Shown here: in pieces, positions 52,431 to 60,765 of the stretch
Layout: every line of letters starts with the position of its first letter
Position numbering within the stretch: position 1 is the first letter of the stretch
Assembly: GCF_012272815.1 (NCBI RefSeq)
Contig: NZ_JAAWWL010000002.1
Coordinates: 898,280 to 962,279, forward strand
Length of the DNA: 64,000 nucleotides
Origin: Croceivirga thetidis
GTDB lineage: Bacteria; Bacteroidota; Bacteroidia; Flavobacteriales; Flavobacteriaceae
Direction: 5' to 3'
The notes under the pieces: model-generated
The model's input: the letters and a program-made list of their open reading frames with translations, nothing else
What the model was told of the DNA's origin: nothing
Database searches by the model: none
Translations under genes and position numbers: made by a program

Positions 52431-52464
52431 ATCCCCTCCTCATATGGAGGGATTGAGGGAGGTG
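52431..52464. repeat. Interspersed hairpin repeat (CCCCTCC type)
   Basis: CCCTCC and GGAGGG pair around TCATAT, followed by ATTGAGGGAGGTG. It begins at the base after the ECF sigma stop codon and resembles, in layout, the repeat at 46098. It splits the sigma gene from its probable anti-sigma gene. Confidence 0.6.
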
Positions 52465-52510
52465 TAAAAACGATTAAACCTTTCACAACTATTGAAGTCA
52501 TATTAGTGAC

Positions 52511-53038
52511 ATGAAGAAGAACCACAAAACTCAATTCAATACGCCAGAAGGCTACTTCGAGTCTTTTAATGAGCGGCTAATGGCCAGAATCAAGGAAGAG
52601 GAAGAAGAGGTCAACACCGACTTTCTTCCAAAAACCGATGGTTTTGGGGTTCCGCAAGGGTATTTTGATGATGTAGAAACAACGATTCTTCAAAATACTA
52701 CCCAGAAAAAAAATAAGGTCATTCAACTGTTTCCGAAGCAGGTCTATTATGCCGCCGCCTCAATTGCTGCACTATTTTTTTTGGGAATCCTATTGTTCAG
52801 TCCTTCTGAAAACGAAATTAGTTTTGACGATTTGGCCAGTACTGAAATCGATGCCTATTTTGAGTCGAACGAATTGGGCTTGACCTCCTATGAATTGGCC
52901 GAATATGTTAATGTGGAGGAACTGACCCTTGCAGATATGACCGATTCCAATATTGAAGATGATAGCATTTTAGAATATTTGGACGAAAATGTAGAGGAAA
53001 TAGAAGATTTAAATTTGGATTATGATGCGTTTGAATAA
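52511..53038 (+). CDS. Putative anti-sigma factor, membrane-anchored
   Basis: 175 residues. The cytosolic N-terminus carries two NTPEGYFESF / VPQGYFDDVE repeats, a GYF motif seen in flavobacterial proteins that follow this ECF type. A basic stretch and one TM helix (VYYAAASIAALFFLGILLF, about 78-96) follow, then a very acidic outer domain (DDLASTEIDAYFES, VEEIEDLNLDYDAFE). The role is inferred from layout and position. It overlaps the next gene by 17 bp. Confidence 0.75.
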   Translation: MKKNHKTQFNTPEGYFESFNERLMARIKEEEEEVNTDFLPKTDGFGVPQGYFDDVETTILQNTTQKKNKVIQLFPKQVYYAAASIAALFFLGILLFSPSENEISFDDLASTEIDAYFESNELGLTSYELAEYVNVEELTLADMTDSNIEDDSILEYLDENVEEIEDLNLDYDAFE

Positions 53039-53468
53039 AATAGTAGTCTTTGCAGCATTAGTGTTTTGGGGAACAACTTTGGTTGCCCAAGGTCCTGCCC
53101 GAGACCGCATAAAAACATTGAAGGTTGCCTACATCACTGAACAATTGGCCCTGACCAGTAAGGAAGCCCAGCAATTTTGGCCCATTTACAATGAACATGA
53201 AGATGCCATGAATGCCATACGCCAAAACGAACGCCAAAAATTTGCAGGAAGGCTTGCTACCTTATCGGATGTATCGGAAGGTGAGGCTTCAACTATGCTT
53301 TCACAATACCTCAGCATACAAGAACAAAAACAAAAGGAGGACAAACGGTTTATTTCAGAATTGAAGAATGTTATTTCCGATAAAAAGATCATCCTGCTTT
53401 TGAGAGCTGAAGAAGGATTTAAGAAACAACTCTTAAAACAGTACCGACAACGACGCGGGAATCGATAA
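53022..53468 (+). CDS. Spy/CpxP-like periplasmic protein
   Basis: 148 residues with signal peptide LNKIVVFAALVFWGTTLVAQ; ATG 53025 is equally possible. The mature protein is all-helical and charged: RIKTLKVAYITEQLALTSKEAQQFWPIYNEHE, in which LTSKEAQQFWPIYNE is the key motif, then DVSEGEASTMLSQYLSIQEQKQ. LTxxEAxxFWPIY is the motif of a Bacteroidota helical family similar to Spy/CpxP chaperones. It probably reports envelope protein damage to the ECF pair. A strong terminator follows. Confidence 0.82.
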   Translation: MMRLNKIVVFAALVFWGTTLVAQGPARDRIKTLKVAYITEQLALTSKEAQQFWPIYNEHEDAMNAIRQNERQKFAGRLATLSDVSEGEASTMLSQYLSIQEQKQKEDKRFISELKNVISDKKIILLLRAEEGFKKQLLKQYRQRRGNR

Positions 53469-53492
53469 GCGTATAAATCGACAAAAAACATA

Positions 53493-53519
53493 AAAAAGAG
53501 GCTGAATGGCCTCTTTTTT
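53493..53519 (+). terminator. Terminator of the ECF module
   Basis: AAAAAGAGGC pairs with GCCTCTTTTT around a short loop (TGAATG), with the T-run at 53514-53519; 25 nt after the Spy-like stop. Confidence 0.9.
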
Positions 53520-53577
53520 AATTAAACCTTGTTCCAAAGCAAGAGTCAAAAGAATAGAAACCCAAAAATTAATCATT

Positions 53578-53928
53578 ATGAAAAATTTGAAACTTATCCT
53601 TTTGACTGTTGCCCTAATGGGCGGATTATTGGCTACGAACGCTCAACGAACTGTTGTCAAGGTTTATCCAAGACACGGAACCGTAGTTACCACGGTTAAA
53701 AAACCAAGAGTTGTTGTACATAACAAAACCAATTTCTATTTCGCTGATGGGATATGGTACAAAGCTAGAGGTAGAAAATATGTAGTCGTTGGTGCTCCTG
53801 TTGGTGTAAAGGTTCGAAATCTGCCCAGGGGAAATAAAGTCGTTGTGGTAAATGGAAGAAAACTATACAAGTATAAAGGTATCTGGTATAAAAAATCTGG
53901 AAGGAACTATGTAGTCGTAAACGTCTAG
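53578..53928 (+). CDS. Secreted DUF6515-like protein
   Basis: 116 residues from ATG 53578 (signal peptide MKNLKLILLTVALMGGLLATNAQ); the frame reaches a start inside the terminator upstream. The mature part is very basic and Val/Tyr-rich. Two related units occur: FADGIWYKARGRKYVVVGAP and YKYKGIWYKKSGRNYVVVNV. GIWYK..GR.YVVV is the family signature; DUF6515 proteins are small envelope proteins with no known role. It may belong to the regulon of the preceding ECF sigma. Confidence 0.8.
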   Translation: MKNLKLILLTVALMGGLLATNAQRTVVKVYPRHGTVVTTVKKPRVVVHNKTNFYFADGIWYKARGRKYVVVGAPVGVKVRNLPRGNKVVVVNGRKLYKYKGIWYKKSGRNYVVVNV

Positions 53929-53956
53929 ATTGATTTGGATTGATGCATTTACAAGA

Positions 53957-54009
53957 AAAGGAGCGGTTGGTCACTGAGCGAAGTCGAAGTGTAACCGCTC
54001 CTTTTTTAT
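53957..54009 (+). terminator. Terminator carrying a palindromic repeat in its loop
   Basis: GGAGCGGTT (53960-53968) pairs perfectly with AACCGCTCC (53993-54001), followed by TTTTTT. The loop is the interspersed repeat core CACTGAGCGAAGTCGAAGTG (53972-53991), which is itself a hairpin (CACT/AGTG). Confidence 0.88.
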
Positions 54010-54355
54010 AAGACGTTTGCAAAATTGATTTGGTAAAAAAATTCGACGCCCGAGGAAAATTTAAATGCCGCAGAAACCTTTTGGTTTTGAGGACTGAAAA
54101 TTTTTGAAAAGAAAGAATTTTAAAGCGAAATCAAAATGCGCTCTATTCATCAAAAAAGATTGCAAAGGTCTTAGAAACCGATAAAATGCACATGCTTTCG
54201 GTGTAGTGCAATTCAGCCTAAAAACGTTCGTCGATGATAAAAAACACTTTAACCGATTAAATGTTTTTTAGCGAGTTTTTTGACTCGGTAAACGACCAAA
54301 ATCCTTGCTAGGCTTGACTTGGAGGTAATTTTACATTGTAAGAAAAACCCAAGTC
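54010..54355. other. Gap with a possible small RNA and hairpin
   Basis: No open frame of note. A long AT stem (AAAAAACACTTTAA / TTAAATGTTTTTT, 54239-54269, one bulge) could end a transcript from 54010-54240. The stretch before 54356 has TTGACTTGG and TTTTACATTG, a loose promoter for the next gene. Confidence 0.3.
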
Positions 54356-54592
54356 ATGAAAGCAATCTTAACCTTAATCTTCGGAATCTTGATCAGCACT
54401 TCAGCAATGGCCAACACTCCTGCTAAAGAAGTTAAGGTAAGCACAATTTCTTACGGTGTTGAATTGAACATCGATATCAAGAAGTCTGATGTTAAAGAAA
54501 CTGAAGTTGCTAGATTGTACATGTACAAAAATGCAAGAGTAAAGAAAGCATTGTCTTTCAAGACTAAAGCTAACAAAGCTAAAATGGCCTAA
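54356..54592 (+). CDS. Small exported basic protein (78 aa)
   Basis: 78 residues: signal peptide KAILTLIFGILISTSAMA cleaved after AMA, then NTPAKEVKVSTISYGVELNID and a Lys-rich tail ending FKTKANKAKMA. The mature chain is about 58 residues, with a net positive charge. Similar short proteins are frequent in Flavobacteriaceae and lack a known role. Codon use looks strong (many GCT/AAA/GTT), which fits high expression. Confidence 0.65.
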   Translation: MKAILTLIFGILISTSAMANTPAKEVKVSTISYGVELNIDIKKSDVKETEVARLYMYKNARVKKALSFKTKANKAKMA

Positions 54593-54649
54593 TCCCCAAA
54601 CCAAACTGCCGACATCCCACAAAGTCCCAAACCAAACAACTAAAGCAAA

Positions 54650-55684
54650 CTATTTAAAGCGTAATTCCGCAATTCTATTCCTTCCTGCCGCAAAGGCAAC
54701 CGAATCATTCAAAAATCGAAGCGTGTAAAAGCCTTCATCGCTAAGATGCTTCCATTGCATTCCACCATCTTTTGAATAGGATATTCCTGTGAAACCAATG
54801 GCAATCAAATCCATTCCGCCAGAATTGGGAATGTATTGCACACAACTCTTATAACCTGGTTCAATTCCATCGGCGACTACCTTCCAAGTTTGTCCACCGT
54901 CCACAGTTTTGATTTTATTCGAAAGATTTAAATCCGGTTTACTGAAATCCCCACCAACGCCATAGCCATTTAGGGCATCATAAAAGGCTATGGAATATAT
55001 GCCTTGATAGGTTTCTTTGATTTGAATCGGTGTACGTATGGCATTCCATGAGTTACCCTTATCCGGGCTATACAATAAGATTTCATTTGAGGTCATCACC
55101 CATGTCTGGTCTCCCTTTATTTCAATATTGGTATTGCTAGCGGCATAGGCTCCTGTATCACCATCCAGCTTTGGAAGTTTATCACAGGAAAGTTTATTCC
55201 ATGTTTGGCCCCCATCACGTGTGATTATAATTGAAAAACAACCGTTTACGGTATCCCCGATGGCAATACCTTCAGAACTATTCCAAAATTTCATGGCATC
55301 GTAAAATACGCCTTCACCTTCTTCTTTGTACACCAATTCCATTTGGCCTGCATCACCTGTCTTGTACAACAAAGCAGGGCTAGCAACTGATAGCATAAAA
55401 AAATCAATATCGCTATGGGCCGCTGCCCTAAACTCCGGTATAATGGAATCATAAGTCTGGACATTGGCACGCACCTTTCCTGAACTGACATCAATAGTTC
55501 CAAAAACCCCTCTACTTCCAGCAAAGGCAAGTGTCTGTGCATCAAGAAATTCTATAGCCCGAATACTTACTGAATCTTGATAAACCGTTTTGACTGTGAC
55601 CGTTGTGTACTCGTGCGAGGTTTCTTTATCGGAACAACTAAAACAAATAACAAGTATTAAGAGCGGTAGAAGTAGTTTTTTCAT
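54650..55684 (-). CDS. YCF48-like beta-propeller lipoprotein
   Basis: 344 residues started at ATG 55684, giving MKKLLLPLLILVICFSC with the lipidated Cys at 17; a TTG lies six codons further up. The mature part is a seven-bladed propeller with repeated RDGGQTWNKL, DKGNSWNAI, VDGGQTWKVV and KDGGMQWKHL (BNR/Asp-box) motifs. It is named after photosystem II stability factor Ycf48 and often misnamed oxidoreductase. A binding or assembly role is more likely than catalysis. Confidence 0.88.
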   Translation of the reverse strand: MKKLLLPLLILVICFSCSDKETSHEYTTVTVKTVYQDSVSIRAIEFLDAQTLAFAGSRGVFGTIDVSSGKVRANVQTYDSIIPEFRAAAHSDIDFFMLSVASPALLYKTGDAGQMELVYKEEGEGVFYDAMKFWNSSEGIAIGDTVNGCFSIIITRDGGQTWNKLSCDKLPKLDGDTGAYAASNTNIEIKGDQTWVMTSNEILLYSPDKGNSWNAIRTPIQIKETYQGIYSIAFYDALNGYGVGGDFSKPDLNLSNKIKTVDGGQTWKVVADGIEPGYKSCVQYIPNSGGMDLIAIGFTGISYSKDGGMQWKHLSDEGFYTLRFLNDSVAFAAGRNRIAELRFK

Positions 55685-55826
55685 GGATATGGTTTTTTTC
55701 AAAGATAAAGCTCATCCTGTCGAAGAAGCTAAAATCTTAGAAGGGATATGCCATAACTAACATTTCAAAATAAATGGCAATCGACATAAGGAAAAACACC
55801 TCCCTTCATCCCTCCAAACTTAATGT

Positions 55827-55834
55827 TACCTTTG
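55827..55834 (+). promoter_or_regulatory. -7 box before the rRNA methyltransferase gene
   Basis: TACCTTTG is an exact TAnnTTTG match 17 nt before ATG 55852. It lies inside the longer open frame, which argues against the upstream start. Confidence 0.5.
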
Positions 55835-55851
55835 CGCCTCTAAATAATACC

Positions 55852-57066
55852 ATGCGTCTTCACCGAAATTTAGTCTTTGCAGTTATTGATGCCCTCAACA
55901 TGATTTTTAATGAACGGAATTATGCGGATAAGGTCATTGAAAAGGTTTTGAAATATGACAAACGATGGGGCGCTAGGGACCGTGGTTTTATTGCTGAAAC
56001 CACCTATGAGATAGTTCGCTACAAACGCCTCTATGCAGAAATAGCAGAAGTATATGAACCCTATTCAAGAGCGAATTTGTTTCGGTTATTCGCAGTCTGG
56101 GCGGTTCTAAGGGGCATTCCCTTACCCGATTGGAAGCAATTGGAAGAAACCCCCGTCAGGCGCATTAAAGGACGTTTTGACGAACTCTCAAAAACACGAA
56201 AGTTTCGAGAAAGCTTCCCGGATTGGTTGGATGAATTGGGTGAAAAGGCCTTGGGCAATGAATTATGGACCAAAGAAAGCGCTGCGTTGAATAAGCAAGC
56301 AGAGGTCATACTTAGAACCAATACTTTAAAAACTACAAAAGCATCACTCAAAAAAGCACTTGCACAAGAAGAAATTGAAACAACAACCTTAAACGAATTT
56401 CCACAGGCCCTAAAACTTTCGGTTCGAAAAAATGTGTTTGTGACGCAAGCCTTCAAAGATGGGTTGTTTGAAGTGCAGGATGCTTCTTCCCAACTGGTAG
56501 CCGATTATCTAGAGGTGCAACCAGGGCAACGTGTTGTAGATGCCTGCGCAGGAGCCGGTGGTAAAACACTACACCTAGCTGCCTTAATGCAAAACAAAGG
56601 TCAGCTTATTGCCATGGACATTTATGAGAGTAAACTGAAAAAACTGAAGATAAGGGCTCGAAGAAATGGTGTTCACAATATGGAGACCAGAGTCATTGAC
56701 TCCACAAAAGTGATTAAAAAACTTCATGGCAAAGCGGACCGGGTATTGTTGGATGCCCCTTGCTCTGGCCTTGGGGTCATTAGAAGAAATCCGGATAGCA
56801 AATGGAAATTGGAACCGGAGTTTTTGGAGCGCATCAAAGGGATTCAAAAAGATATTCTTCGCGACTATTCCAAAATGGTCAAACCAGGCGGGAAGCTGGT
56901 ATATGCCACATGCTCCATTTTACCGGAGGAAAACGCTGAACAAGTGGTCAACTTCTTAAATTCCGAAGCTGGCGAATCTTTTGAATTGGTCAAAGAGCAG
57001 AACATCTATGCCTCAAAAAGTGGTTTTGATGGGTTTTATATGGCGCTCCTTACCAAGAAAGCATAA
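55852..57066 (+). CDS. RsmB/NOP2-family RNA (cytosine-5) methyltransferase
   Basis: 404 residues from ATG 55852 (MRLHRNLVFAVIDALNMIF). The N-terminal helical NusB-like region is followed by the Rossmann methyltransferase with AdoMet loop VDACAGAGGKTLHLAA. The catalytic Cys motif is DAPCSGLGVIRRNPD and the second Cys is in YATCSILPEENAEQV. It methylates C5 of a cytosine in RNA, most likely 16S rRNA (RsmB-like C967). Length is near E. coli RsmB (429). A hairpin follows the stop. Confidence 0.92.
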   Translation: MRLHRNLVFAVIDALNMIFNERNYADKVIEKVLKYDKRWGARDRGFIAETTYEIVRYKRLYAEIAEVYEPYSRANLFRLFAVWAVLRGIPLPDWKQLEETPVRRIKGRFDELSKTRKFRESFPDWLDELGEKALGNELWTKESAALNKQAEVILRTNTLKTTKASLKKALAQEEIETTTLNEFPQALKLSVRKNVFVTQAFKDGLFEVQDASSQLVADYLEVQPGQRVVDACAGAGGKTLHLAALMQNKGQLIAMDIYESKLKKLKIRARRNGVHNMETRVIDSTKVIKKLHGKADRVLLDAPCSGLGVIRRNPDSKWKLEPEFLERIKGIQKDILRDYSKMVKPGGKLVYATCSILPEENAEQVVNFLNSEAGESFELVKEQNIYASKSGFDGFYMALLTKKA

Positions 57067-57094
57067 AAAAACCCATCTAAAAGATGGGCTTTAA
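57066..57094 (+). terminator. Terminator after the rRNA methyltransferase gene
   Basis: AAACCCATCT, AAA loop, AGATGGGCTTT: a 7-8-bp stem directly after the stop with a short T-run. Confidence 0.75.
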
Positions 57095-57110
57095 ATCAGA
57101 TTAAATATTT

Positions 57111-57884
57111 CTAATTACTGAATTCGGTATTGGCATAACCGTTTTGAGAATTGTTATAATCGTTTACCAATTTCAGTAGTGCTTCCATGAATGGTGTATC
57201 GCAGTTTGTCGCAAAAGATGAAGTTCTTTGCAATTGCGAACTAAACTCATAGTCACCATTTAAATATTTTTCATCGATTGCCTCTTTATCTCCTATATAG
57301 TTCTTTAAATTCACATTTTTTATGTTGCGTGGATTTTTAGCCTTGTCTTTTTGAACAAGTAACTCAAAGTTATTTGTAATAAAATCCAAATGTTGCTGCC
57401 CACCTTCAAGCCAAGAATCCATTACAGGTCTGTGGATGAAACCATTCTTTGTTCTATAAAATTTGCGGAATACAGTTATTTCACCATCAGCGATGACTTC
57501 TAAAAAGAACCTTTTTGGTAACATTCCGATTTTGGTAGTTGCAGAGAGGTCTAAGTATTTTACCTGTCGAAACTCCCTGCCGTTTTCAAGCACAAAACTT
57601 TGTATCTGCTTCACTTTAAACTTTTCAATGACTTTCTTTTTGATTTTTTTCCCCTTCTTGTATTTTTTGAAGGATTTCTCATCAATAATTCGTAACCCTG
57701 ATTGAAACAAGTGAGGATTACAATTGTCGATAAAGATGTAGGCTTCTTTAGATTTTCCGTTCTTAAAGGTAATTGTCCCTTTGTAGTAGTCCGCACATTT
57801 TTGTGGCGTTGTTGAAGATGCAAAACCAATGGCTACAAAACCAATGAGCATCAAAATGGCAAGTGTAAAAGATCTGTAGGTCAT
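57111..57884 (-). CDS. Exported protein of unknown function (257 aa)
   Basis: 257 residues with a signal peptide (FTLAILMLIGFVAIGFAS). The mature protein begins with a strand-rich part (YYKGTITFKNGKSKEAYIFI, FVLENGREFRQVKYLDL) and a very basic loop KKYKKGKKIKKKVIEKFKVK. It ends in a helical tail with CDTPFMEALLKLVNDY. Two Cys may pair. The pattern resembles flavobacterial exported proteins that read out a property through a beta domain, but I know no function. Confidence 0.65.
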   Translation of the reverse strand: MTYRSFTLAILMLIGFVAIGFASSTTPQKCADYYKGTITFKNGKSKEAYIFIDNCNPHLFQSGLRIIDEKSFKKYKKGKKIKKKVIEKFKVKQIQSFVLENGREFRQVKYLDLSATTKIGMLPKRFFLEVIADGEITVFRKFYRTKNGFIHRPVMDSWLEGGQQHLDFITNNFELLVQKDKAKNPRNIKNVNLKNYIGDKEAIDEKYLNGDYEFSSQLQRTSSFATNCDTPFMEALLKLVNDYNNSQNGYANTEFSN

Positions 57885-57951
57885 AATTTTAAGTTTGGTT
57901 TCTAATTAGAACTTAAAATACTGCCTTTTAGTATTTTACACTTCTGAATAT

Positions 57952-59535
57952 TTAACGTTCTGATTTCAAGGTGGGGTATTCAATGCCCAATTGTTCTAAA
58001 TATGTATCGAATTTGGTTTCATCATAATAGAATTTCTCTAAATCAGCGCGAAACTGATCTTGTTTGTCCTTATTCATGTAAATAGGTGGTAAATCATCTG
58101 CAGAAATCATGGGTTCATAAGTGTCATCTTTGCTTTGAACGTCATTGAAATAAGTCCAAGCATCTTTTAAGAGTTGTGGTTTTAAAAGGAAATCCAAAAT
58201 GGTCATTGCTTCTGCTTTAGCCCCTGCAACAACTCCTTTATGTGCAATAGGTGTTGCCATTGTTATGGCATTACTCCAGTGATGTCCTTGCAATCCCGGA
58301 ATGTTTGACGGATACCGCATTGTTACTGTTGGTATCTTCCACGAAATATCACCAATGTCATCGGAGCCTCCGCTTATTGGCGTTACCATTGGCAAACCAA
58401 GGTCCATTAATTCAGTTGCCAAACCATCAACATTTAAAGAATTCACTTCTTTTTGAACGGCCTTGGCCAAAGTTTGGTCCGCTTCTGACCATTCTGGCAA
58501 TCCAATTGTCTTTATGTTCTCATACATGGTCTCTGCAATCACTTTATTAAAATGACGCGGCCAAGCAGCGCCCAAAACCCTTGATGACATTTTTGTTCCT
58601 GTCATTAGGGCTGCTCCTTTTGCTATATCATTTGCTTCGGCATACATTTTCATGATGCCCCTGTATTTGATATCTCGAAAATAAAACCAAATGGCCGCCT
58701 TTGAGGGAACCACATTAGGTTGGTCACCAGCATCTGTAAAAATAGAATGTGAGCGCTTTAACGGGTGCAAATGTTCTCGCTTATAATTCCAGCCAATATT
58801 CATTAACTCCACTGCATCAAGAGCACTTCTACCGCGCCAGGGCGCTCCGGCGGAATGCGCTGCCTCACCTTCAAACATATACTCAACTGAAATCAACCCA
58901 GTACCTGTTGTCGGACCGTAGGAAACGCCAAGGTTACTGCTAACATGGGTGAAAATGCACATATCGATGTTATCAAATAGTCCGTCACGCACATACCAGG
59001 CTTTAGAACCTAATAGTTCTTCCGCAATACCCGGCCATACTAAAAGCGTACCACCAATATTTTCACGCTCCATAATTTTCTTGACGGCTAAAACTGCAGC
59101 AATATTCAAAGGAATACCCGAATTATGTCCTTCGCCATGCCCCGGGGCACCTTCAACCATAGGTTTGTGATAAGCAACACCTGGGTATTGGGATGCTTTC
59201 GGAATACAATCAACATCGCTACCAATTGCAATTGTTGGACCTTCACCATTACTCCACTCCGCAAACCATGCAGTAGGAATTCCTGAAATGGAATTTTCAA
59301 TTTTAAAACCATTCGATTCTAAGATTCCAGTGAGATATTTCGAACTCTCCTGTTCTTGGAAACCAAGCTCTGCAAAGCTAAATACTTTGTCAACCATTAC
59401 TTGAGCTAGTTTTTTGTCAGCCTCTACCAACGCTGCTACTTCGGTTTTTAATTTTTTGATTTTACCCTTGGAGAATTTTTGTGCCTGAATAGTTAGGGCA
59501 CAAGAAAGAAGAGTCAATACGAATAGTGTTCTCAT
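57952..59535 (-). CDS. Exported M20-family amidohydrolase (AbgB-like)
   Basis: 527 residues from ATG 59535 (signal peptide RTLFVLTLLSCALTIQAQ); the open frame starts 23 codons earlier at a TTG with no signal sequence. The M20/M28-type core has AIGSDVDCIP, GHGEGHNSGIPLNIAAVLA and FTHVSSNLGVSYGPTTGTGL. A dimerisation domain follows and a C-terminal EWSEADQ..GGSDDIGDISW part resembles p-aminobenzoyl-glutamate hydrolase subunit B. It hydrolyses an amide or peptide bond, probably in the periplasm. It follows the D-amino-acid operon but is separated from it by 156 bp. Confidence 0.88.
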   Translation of the reverse strand: MRTLFVLTLLSCALTIQAQKFSKGKIKKLKTEVAALVEADKKLAQVMVDKVFSFAELGFQEQESSKYLTGILESNGFKIENSISGIPTAWFAEWSNGEGPTIAIGSDVDCIPKASQYPGVAYHKPMVEGAPGHGEGHNSGIPLNIAAVLAVKKIMERENIGGTLLVWPGIAEELLGSKAWYVRDGLFDNIDMCIFTHVSSNLGVSYGPTTGTGLISVEYMFEGEAAHSAGAPWRGRSALDAVELMNIGWNYKREHLHPLKRSHSIFTDAGDQPNVVPSKAAIWFYFRDIKYRGIMKMYAEANDIAKGAALMTGTKMSSRVLGAAWPRHFNKVIAETMYENIKTIGLPEWSEADQTLAKAVQKEVNSLNVDGLATELMDLGLPMVTPISGGSDDIGDISWKIPTVTMRYPSNIPGLQGHHWSNAITMATPIAHKGVVAGAKAEAMTILDFLLKPQLLKDAWTYFNDVQSKDDTYEPMISADDLPPIYMNKDKQDQFRADLEKFYYDETKFDTYLEQLGIEYPTLKSER

Positions 59536-59691
59536 TTGATTGGTTTTGGATTTGCAGAATATTCTAAAATAAGAAACTTCTGAACCAATTGATTTACAGA
59601 ACATGACTTTTTAATTCTTTGCGAAAAGTGCTAATGGTATTTGGAATAATTGGAATTTAAAGCCCTACAATTCTTGATATCATAAAAGGAG

Positions 59692-60765
59692 TTAAACCCA
59701 AGTCTGTTCTAAAAAGGACAAAAAATTACCATTTAGGATTTGCTGGATTTCCAATGTTGAATATCCTCGAGCACCCAATAGTTCTGGTAGCTTTTGCAAA
59801 TCGGCAATGCTATCCAAGTCTTTGGGCGACTGTTCTTTACCAAAGGCGCCATCCAAATCGGTACCGATTCCAACATGGTTTGCATTACCCGCTAATTGAC
59901 AAATATGGTCAATATGGTCTACTACATTTTGAAGTCCCACATTCATGCTTTGAGGTGTGGATACGCCTCGTTGCCAATTTGGAGTCAACATCCATGCATC
60001 CATAGCAACACCAATGACACCCTTTCGGTTGATGATTTCTTTGATTTGTTCATCTGAAAATTGCCGATTGTGGTTCACCAAGACCCTACAATTGTTGTGA
60101 CTGGCCCAAAGCGGTCCTGAATACAAATCCATGGCTTCCCAAAAGCAGGTATCACTTAAATGGGTAACATCCAATATCAAACCCAACTCGCTTATTTTCT
60201 TAAGGAGCTCACGCCCTTTAGAGCCTAATGGTCCATCTGAATCCGTACCAAAAGCATAGGTCCCAGGGCCATAATGGGCAGGCCCAATTGCCCTTAACCC
60301 GTTTTGATAGGCCTTTTCGAGATAGTCCATATTAATAATGGAATCCGCTCCTTCAAGGCTTAAAATGTAACCGATTGGGGTTAAACCAGGGTCTTTATCC
60401 CAATTTGCCAAATGGGCCTGAAGTTGTTTTAGATTGGTTATTTGGACCATTTCCCCACACTGCTCCATAGTCCGATACCACTCAAATTGGGCTTGTGTTT
60501 GCGCCCATGCCTGTTCCGGAGAATACCAACCGGGTAACGTACTGCCTTTTTTTACATAGCGCGCAATTTGTGTGGCCACACAGATACCCACATTCCCTTC
60601 ACGCAAAGCAGGTAAAGAAACCGTTCCTTGAGCACGGTCTGGCTTATCGCTCATACCAGATTCCCTTTCTCGTATTTCTTCTACTGAAAGCCGTAAATCG
60701 CGATTCCATTCCATCGCATTCATGGAAAGGTCTAGATGAGCGTCAAAGATTAATGGTGCGTCCAT
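59692..60765 (-). CDS. Membrane-dipeptidase family M19 dipeptidase
   Basis: 357 residues, no signal peptide, so probably cytosolic. A binuclear zinc TIM barrel: DAHLDLSMNAM (first HxD), bridging Glu in LSLEGADSI, LDVTHLSDTCFW, WASHNNCRVLVNHNRQ and GTDLDGAFGKE. M19 enzymes cut dipeptides and accept a D-residue at the C-terminal position. It overlaps the D-TA gene by one base (TGATG) in the operon. Confidence 0.92.
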   Translation of the reverse strand: MDAPLIFDAHLDLSMNAMEWNRDLRLSVEEIRERESGMSDKPDRAQGTVSLPALREGNVGICVATQIARYVKKGSTLPGWYSPEQAWAQTQAQFEWYRTMEQCGEMVQITNLKQLQAHLANWDKDPGLTPIGYILSLEGADSIINMDYLEKAYQNGLRAIGPAHYGPGTYAFGTDSDGPLGSKGRELLKKISELGLILDVTHLSDTCFWEAMDLYSGPLWASHNNCRVLVNHNRQFSDEQIKEIINRKGVIGVAMDAWMLTPNWQRGVSTPQSMNVGLQNVVDHIDHICQLAGNANHVGIGTDLDGAFGKEQSPKDLDSIADLQKLPELLGARGYSTLEIQQILNGNFLSFLEQTWV

